NCBI GenBank assembly: GCA_038321235.1
Contig: JBBQEU010000126.1
Span: forward strand, 1 to 8,775
DNA length: 8,775 nucleotides
DNA from: Sva-07 sp038321235
Lineage (GTDB): Bacteria > Actinomycetota > Acidimicrobiia > Acidimicrobiales > Ilumatobacteraceae
Direction: 5' to 3'
The notes below the pieces were generated by a model. The model worked only from the letters and a program-made list of their open reading frames with translations. It had not been told where the DNA came from and made no database searches. Position 1 is the first letter of the stretch. Every line of letters begins with the position of its first letter. Below, one piece after another: positions 6,240 through 8,775 of the stretch. The translations under genes and the position numbers were made by a program.

Positions 6240-6286
6240 CCACCGATCCCACGCCTGGCTCAACGCAGTGCTGCGCCTCGCCTTGA

Positions 6287-6838
6287 TCAGAGCAAGCGTC
6301 GTGGGATGGGGAGATGTTCTCGCAATCGGGTGAAGGCCAGTTCGCCCTTGGAGAGTGCGTTTGTATTGTCGAAGCCTTTGATCTCGTCGGGGACGAGGGT
6401 GATCAGAGTCAGTCCGCTCGCTTCGTACAGCTCGTGGGTCATCCGGTCGTAGGCCGCTGCGCCGAGTCGACCGAGGTAGCGGGTGGCCATCCCCTCGGTC
6501 GGGTTGTCGGCGTCGGCGTCGAGCGGGGTCAGGATTGCCGTGCCGTCGACGATGACAGCTCGGTAGGGCGGCCGTTCGTCCTGGATGGTGAGGCTGATCT
6601 TCGGGTTTCGTTCGAGGGCGCGACGTTTGGGGCCCGTGGTGGTGGTGCTCATGTAGAACGCACCATCGCGGTGGGTGTACCAGATCGGCACCTGATTGGG
6701 GCGTCCGTCGGCGCGGACGTAGGCAAGCACGCCGATGCGGCGTTGTTCGACGAAGTCGGCGACGTCATCGGGGTCGAACGCTGGCTGGCCGCCGAGTGCC
6801 TTGAACGGACGCTGGTCGAGCGGGATCGGTGAGGTCAT
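6287..6838 (-). CDS. PPOX-class (split beta-barrel) F420/FMN-dependent oxidoreductase
   Basis: A 183-residue protein of the pyridoxamine 5'-phosphate oxidase-like fold (FDOR superfamily). Features are 'VADFVEQRRIGVLAYVRADGRPNQVPIWYTHRDG' spread over 26-59, 'FYMSTTTTGPKRRALERNPKISLTI' over 61-85 (the phosphate-binding S/T-T-x-K-x2-x-L-x-x-NP motif) and 'YRAVIVDGTAIL' (92-103). The motif order and 'GRPNQVPIWY' are those of actinobacterial F420- or FMN-binding reductases, but the cofactor cannot be told from sequence by eye. ATG 6838 overlaps the stop of the Rieske oxygenase gene (ATGA), which suggests linked function, for example reduction of the oxygenated product or supply of reducing power. 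It is convergent with the TetR gene ending at 6239, with a 47-bp gap. Confidence 0.85.
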   Translation of the reverse strand: MTSPIPLDQRPFKALGGQPAFDPDDVADFVEQRRIGVLAYVRADGRPNQVPIWYTHRDGAFYMSTTTTGPKRRALERNPKISLTIQDERPPYRAVIVDGTAILTPLDADADNPTEGMATRYLGRLGAAAYDRMTHELYEASGLTLITLVPDEIKGFDNTNALSKGELAFTRLREHLPIPRRLL

Positions 6839-8016
6839 GATTCGATCGATCCATTCGAGGCCGTCGAGTCCGTCGCGACGAGTTGGTTGGCGAGGTAGCG
6901 GTAGAAATGGACGAGCGCCTCCTCGCGCTCGTTGAGGAGCCCGGGTTCCGCGAATCGGGTCCGGGCGTTTCGTTGGAGGTCGATCATGGCCGAGGAGTCC
7001 TCGCGGTTGAGTTGGGCGATCACCTCGCGTGTGAGGTCGAGCTCGTCGGTGTCTGCGTGGATTCGTTCGTACTCACTCGGTGGCACGAGGTAGCCGCCGG
7101 TGACCCGGGTGTGGCCAGGGTCGAGTGGGTGGAAGTTGAGCCACACGGCGCCTGCGGGGCTGCACGAGATGTTGACATGCGGGTGGATGCTGATCGTGGG
7201 TGACGACGTGGCGTCATCTCCGCCGTAGCCGTCGGCGAATGGTTTGGTCGGCGCTCCGAGCTCGGAATCGAAGTCGACGTCGATCCGAAAGCAGCTCCAA
7301 CGGTTCGTGGCTTCGACGAAGTGGCTGCCCTTCGAGCCAAGCATGTCGGCGATCGGGCCAGCGTGCAAGCCGTCGAGGTGGTAACCCTCGAGCGCTGTCT
7401 CGAGCGCGAGTTTCCAGTTTCCCGGCCAGGTCTCGTCGAATTCGATCAGTGTGCGCCAGCCCCAAATCTCGTACGGGGCGAGCGTGTCGGCTGCGCCGAT
7501 GAGTTGGGGGGCGAGTGGCTCGGGTGCCGCTGCCAACGAGACGAACACGAATCCGAGCCAGGTTTCGACGTGAAAGGACGGGAGTTTGCACGACGTGCCA
7601 TCGGCACTCTTGGGTGGGTCCATCAACGGTGTTCCGACGAGCGTTCCGTCGAGGTCATAATTCCAACGGTGGTACGGGCACACCAGGCGCCGCGAGTTGC
7701 CGCCGCCCTGCGCCACGGTCATGTAGCGGTGCCGACACACCGCTGACAACGCACTGACCTGGCCGTCTTCGTTGCGCGTGACGACGACCGGTTCGCCGGC
7801 AATGTCGGCGCTGAACCAGTCGCCGACCTGGCCGATCTGCTCGGAGCGACCGACACAGATCCACTCGTTGCGAAAGATCCGCTCGATCTCGGCATCGAAC
7901 AGATCCTGCGAGGTGTATGCGTCGAGGGGAAGCGAACGGGCACTGCCCATCTCGACGAGGTCGTAAGACGACAAGGTCGTCAGCAAGGTGTCGGGCGGGG
8001 CGTCGATGTGCGTCAC
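6835..8016 (-). CDS. Rieske non-heme iron oxygenase, catalytic (alpha) subunit
   Basis: A 393-residue aromatic-ring-hydroxylating dioxygenase-type protein. The Rieske [2Fe-2S] domain (about 45-155) has C94-x-H96 and, 16 residues on, C113-x2-H116 ('CPYHRWNYDLDG'). The catalytic domain has 'NWKLALETALEGYHLDGLH' at 200-218. H213 and H218, with an acid near the C-terminal part (D340 in 'NREDSSAMIDLQRN' is the best candidate), should bind the mononuclear iron. E210 takes the bridging position, as in choline/carnitine-type monooxygenases, where ring dioxygenases use Asp. Such enzymes hydroxylate or demethylate and need a reductase, but none is coded nearby. The start codon is GTG at 8016, seven bases after a -10-like TACGCT; there is no Shine-Dalgarno. 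It forms an operon with the PPOX-class gene and is likely repressed by the divergent TetR protein. The substrate is unknown. Confidence 0.9.
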   Translation of the reverse strand: MTHIDAPPDTLLTTLSSYDLVEMGSARSLPLDAYTSQDLFDAEIERIFRNEWICVGRSEQIGQVGDWFSADIAGEPVVVTRNEDGQVSALSAVCRHRYMTVAQGGGNSRRLVCPYHRWNYDLDGTLVGTPLMDPPKSADGTSCKLPSFHVETWLGFVFVSLAAAPEPLAPQLIGAADTLAPYEIWGWRTLIEFDETWPGNWKLALETALEGYHLDGLHAGPIADMLGSKGSHFVEATNRWSCFRIDVDFDSELGAPTKPFADGYGGDDATSSPTISIHPHVNISCSPAGAVWLNFHPLDPGHTRVTGGYLVPPSEYERIHADTDELDLTREVIAQLNREDSSAMIDLQRNARTRFAEPGLLNEREEALVHFYRYLANQLVATDSTASNGSIES

Positions 8017-8089
8017 GAGGCGCAGCGTAGGTCAATGACCTATCCTAGGTCAATGACCTATTCAGTTGTGAAGCGGGTAGTCTCCTCGA
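8017..8089. promoter_or_regulatory. Divergent promoter region with two identical 15-bp palindromic TetR operators
   Basis: TAGGTCA-A-TGACCTA occurs twice without change, at 8028-8042 and 8046-8060, with centres 18 bp apart. For the Rieske gene (minus), TTGACC (8048-8053), an 18-bp gap and TACGCT (8024-8029) form a promoter lying under both palindromes, with GTG 8016 seven bases after the -10. For the TetR gene (plus), TAGTCT (8078-8083) ends six bases before ATG 8090 and its weak -35 would overlap the second palindrome. Binding of the TetR protein should shut off both directions. Confidence 0.75.
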
Positions 8090-8653
8090 ATGGCCAGGAC
8101 GCCCAAGCGCGACCAGATCGTCGCGATCGCCACCGACGTTCTTGCTCGCGAAGGGTTCGACCAGTTCGTGATGCGTCGCATCGCCGACCTTGCGGACATG
8201 AAGCTCGGGAACCTCCAGTACTACTTCCCGACTCGTGACGACCTCCTCGAAGCCGTTGTGCGTTCGGAATTCGTCCAGGACCTGGCCGCCATCAACGCCG
8301 TAGCGGACTCAGATCCGCATCGTCGGCTCTCGGGGATCGTCGGCGCGCTCAGCAACCGATGGTTCGCCCGCAACGGCAGCGTCTACCTACCCATCGCCGT
8401 CCTCGCGCTCCACGACCAACGCTTCGAGCGGATCATCTCGGAGATCTACGCCGAGTTCTACACGCTGATGTCCGACATCGTCAGGGCGATCGACCCGTCC
8501 ACCACGGTGGCCACCGCCCACCAGCGCGGCTTCTTGATGACGTCGTTGCTCGACGGGGCATCACTTCAGCCAGGACGCAACGATCCCGCGGTCAGGGACT
8601 CGCTCGTCGACGACCTCAAGCAACTCGCGGCGTCCATCGCCCAAGGTCGCTGA
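8090..8653 (+). CDS. TetR/AcrR-family regulator of the divergent Rieske operon
   Basis: A 187-residue TetR protein. The helix-turn-helix domain covers about residues 8-56: 'IVAIATDVLAREGFDQFVMRR', 'IADLADMKLGNLQYYFPTRDD' and 'LLEAVV'. The 'LGNLQYYFPT' form of the recognition helix is common in a TetR branch. The C-terminal ligand domain (60-187) has 'RWFARNGSVYLPIAVLALHD' and 'GFLMTSLLDGASLQ', as in regulators sensing small hydrophobic compounds. ATG 8090 is the only start that fits the fold; it has no Shine-Dalgarno and sits six bases after a -10-like TAGTCT, so the mRNA is probably leaderless. Its divergent place and the twin palindromes between the two genes suggest it represses both itself and the Rieske/PPOX operon, with the oxygenase substrate or product as likely inducer. 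Confidence 0.9.
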   Translation: MARTPKRDQIVAIATDVLAREGFDQFVMRRIADLADMKLGNLQYYFPTRDDLLEAVVRSEFVQDLAAINAVADSDPHRRLSGIVGALSNRWFARNGSVYLPIAVLALHDQRFERIISEIYAEFYTLMSDIVRAIDPSTTVATAHQRGFLMTSLLDGASLQPGRNDPAVRDSLVDDLKQLAASIAQGR

Positions 8654-8775
8654 CCACTCCGCCAAACCTTCGAAGCCAGTGGCGACCCGATCGAACGTCA
8701 CTCTGGAAGCGAGTGCAGGCGCTCTGGGCGAACACCGAGAACGGCATACCCCCAGACGCGAAGAAACCCCTTGCT
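8654..8775. other. Right edge of window, no gene assigned
   Basis: Besides the possible hairpin I see no gene with a clear start. One + frame stays open to the edge (it includes RSQWRPDR, then LWKRVQALWANTENGIPPD) and looks protein-like, but it has only a GTG near 8710 as possible start. It could be the beginning or a remnant of a gene outside the window. Confidence 0.25.
8676..8706 (+). terminator. Possible hairpin terminator after the TetR gene
   Basis: AGTGGCG (8678-8684) pairs with CGTCACT (8696-8702) with one G-T pair and an 11-base loop. Outer CC/GG pairs add to the stem after a 2-base bulge. It starts 22 bases after the stop codon but lacks a T-run, so support is weak. Confidence 0.25.

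Noticed and set aside
5192..6286. Plus open frame of 364 codons
   Set aside because: Extremely Arg/Pro/Ser-rich shadow overlapping the SCO6745 and TetR genes, typical of high-GC out-of-frame reading.
6246..6307. Inverted repeat ATCCCACG / CGTGGGAT between convergent genes
   Set aside because: The arms are 46 bases apart and one lies inside the PPOX coding region; no T-tract, so a terminator call is not supported.
1..8775. tRNA, rRNA, CRISPR array or riboswitch
   Set aside because: No cloverleaf, conserved rRNA segment or regularly spaced repeats were seen on either strand.

Overview
This is a high-GC window with dense, mostly co-directional genes, several 4-base ATGA stop/start overlaps, start codons that mostly lack a Shine-Dalgarno motif, and families typical of Actinomycetota (SCO6745 family, PPOX/FDOR split-barrel enzymes, many TetR/PadR regulators). 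This suggests an actinobacterium, possibly an acidimicrobial (Ilumatobacter-like) lineage. The taxonomic guess rests on gene style and composition only.

Layout. Bases 1-117 are the C-terminal end of an ISAzo13-type transposase on the + strand. Next to it is a decaying minus-strand operon. It has a twin palindromic operator (969-1005), a TetR regulator that has lost its DNA-binding half (749-964), and a DUF3291/ABM-like gene (start 752) whose last ~25 family codons sit in another reading frame ending at 364. Bases 1050-2650 hold a PadR regulator translationally coupled to a cytosolic SxxK serine hydrolase; a 35-bp near-perfect palindrome touches the PadR start codon. Bases 2698-4700 hold an ECF sigma factor coupled to a 515-residue single-pass membrane protein, probably its anti-sigma partner, with an unusually large outer domain that seems internally duplicated. 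Divergent from it, 4840-6239 is a + strand pair: an SCO6745-family protein coupled to a TetR regulator, behind nested inverted repeats. Bases 6287-8016 are a minus-strand pair: a Rieske non-heme iron oxygenase coupled to a pyridoxamine-phosphate-oxidase-fold (F420/FMN) enzyme. Divergent from it is a TetR regulator (8090-8653). The gap between them has two identical perfect 15-bp palindromes.

Common theme. The window is a row of small self-contained modules, four of them a one-component regulator plus one or two effector genes and one a sigma factor plus membrane partner. Five gene pairs are joined by the same ATGA overlap. For five start codons a plausible -10 hexamer lies only 6-8 nt upstream, so many of these mRNAs are probably leaderless, with the operators lying on the promoters. 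No tRNA, rRNA or CRISPR array was seen.
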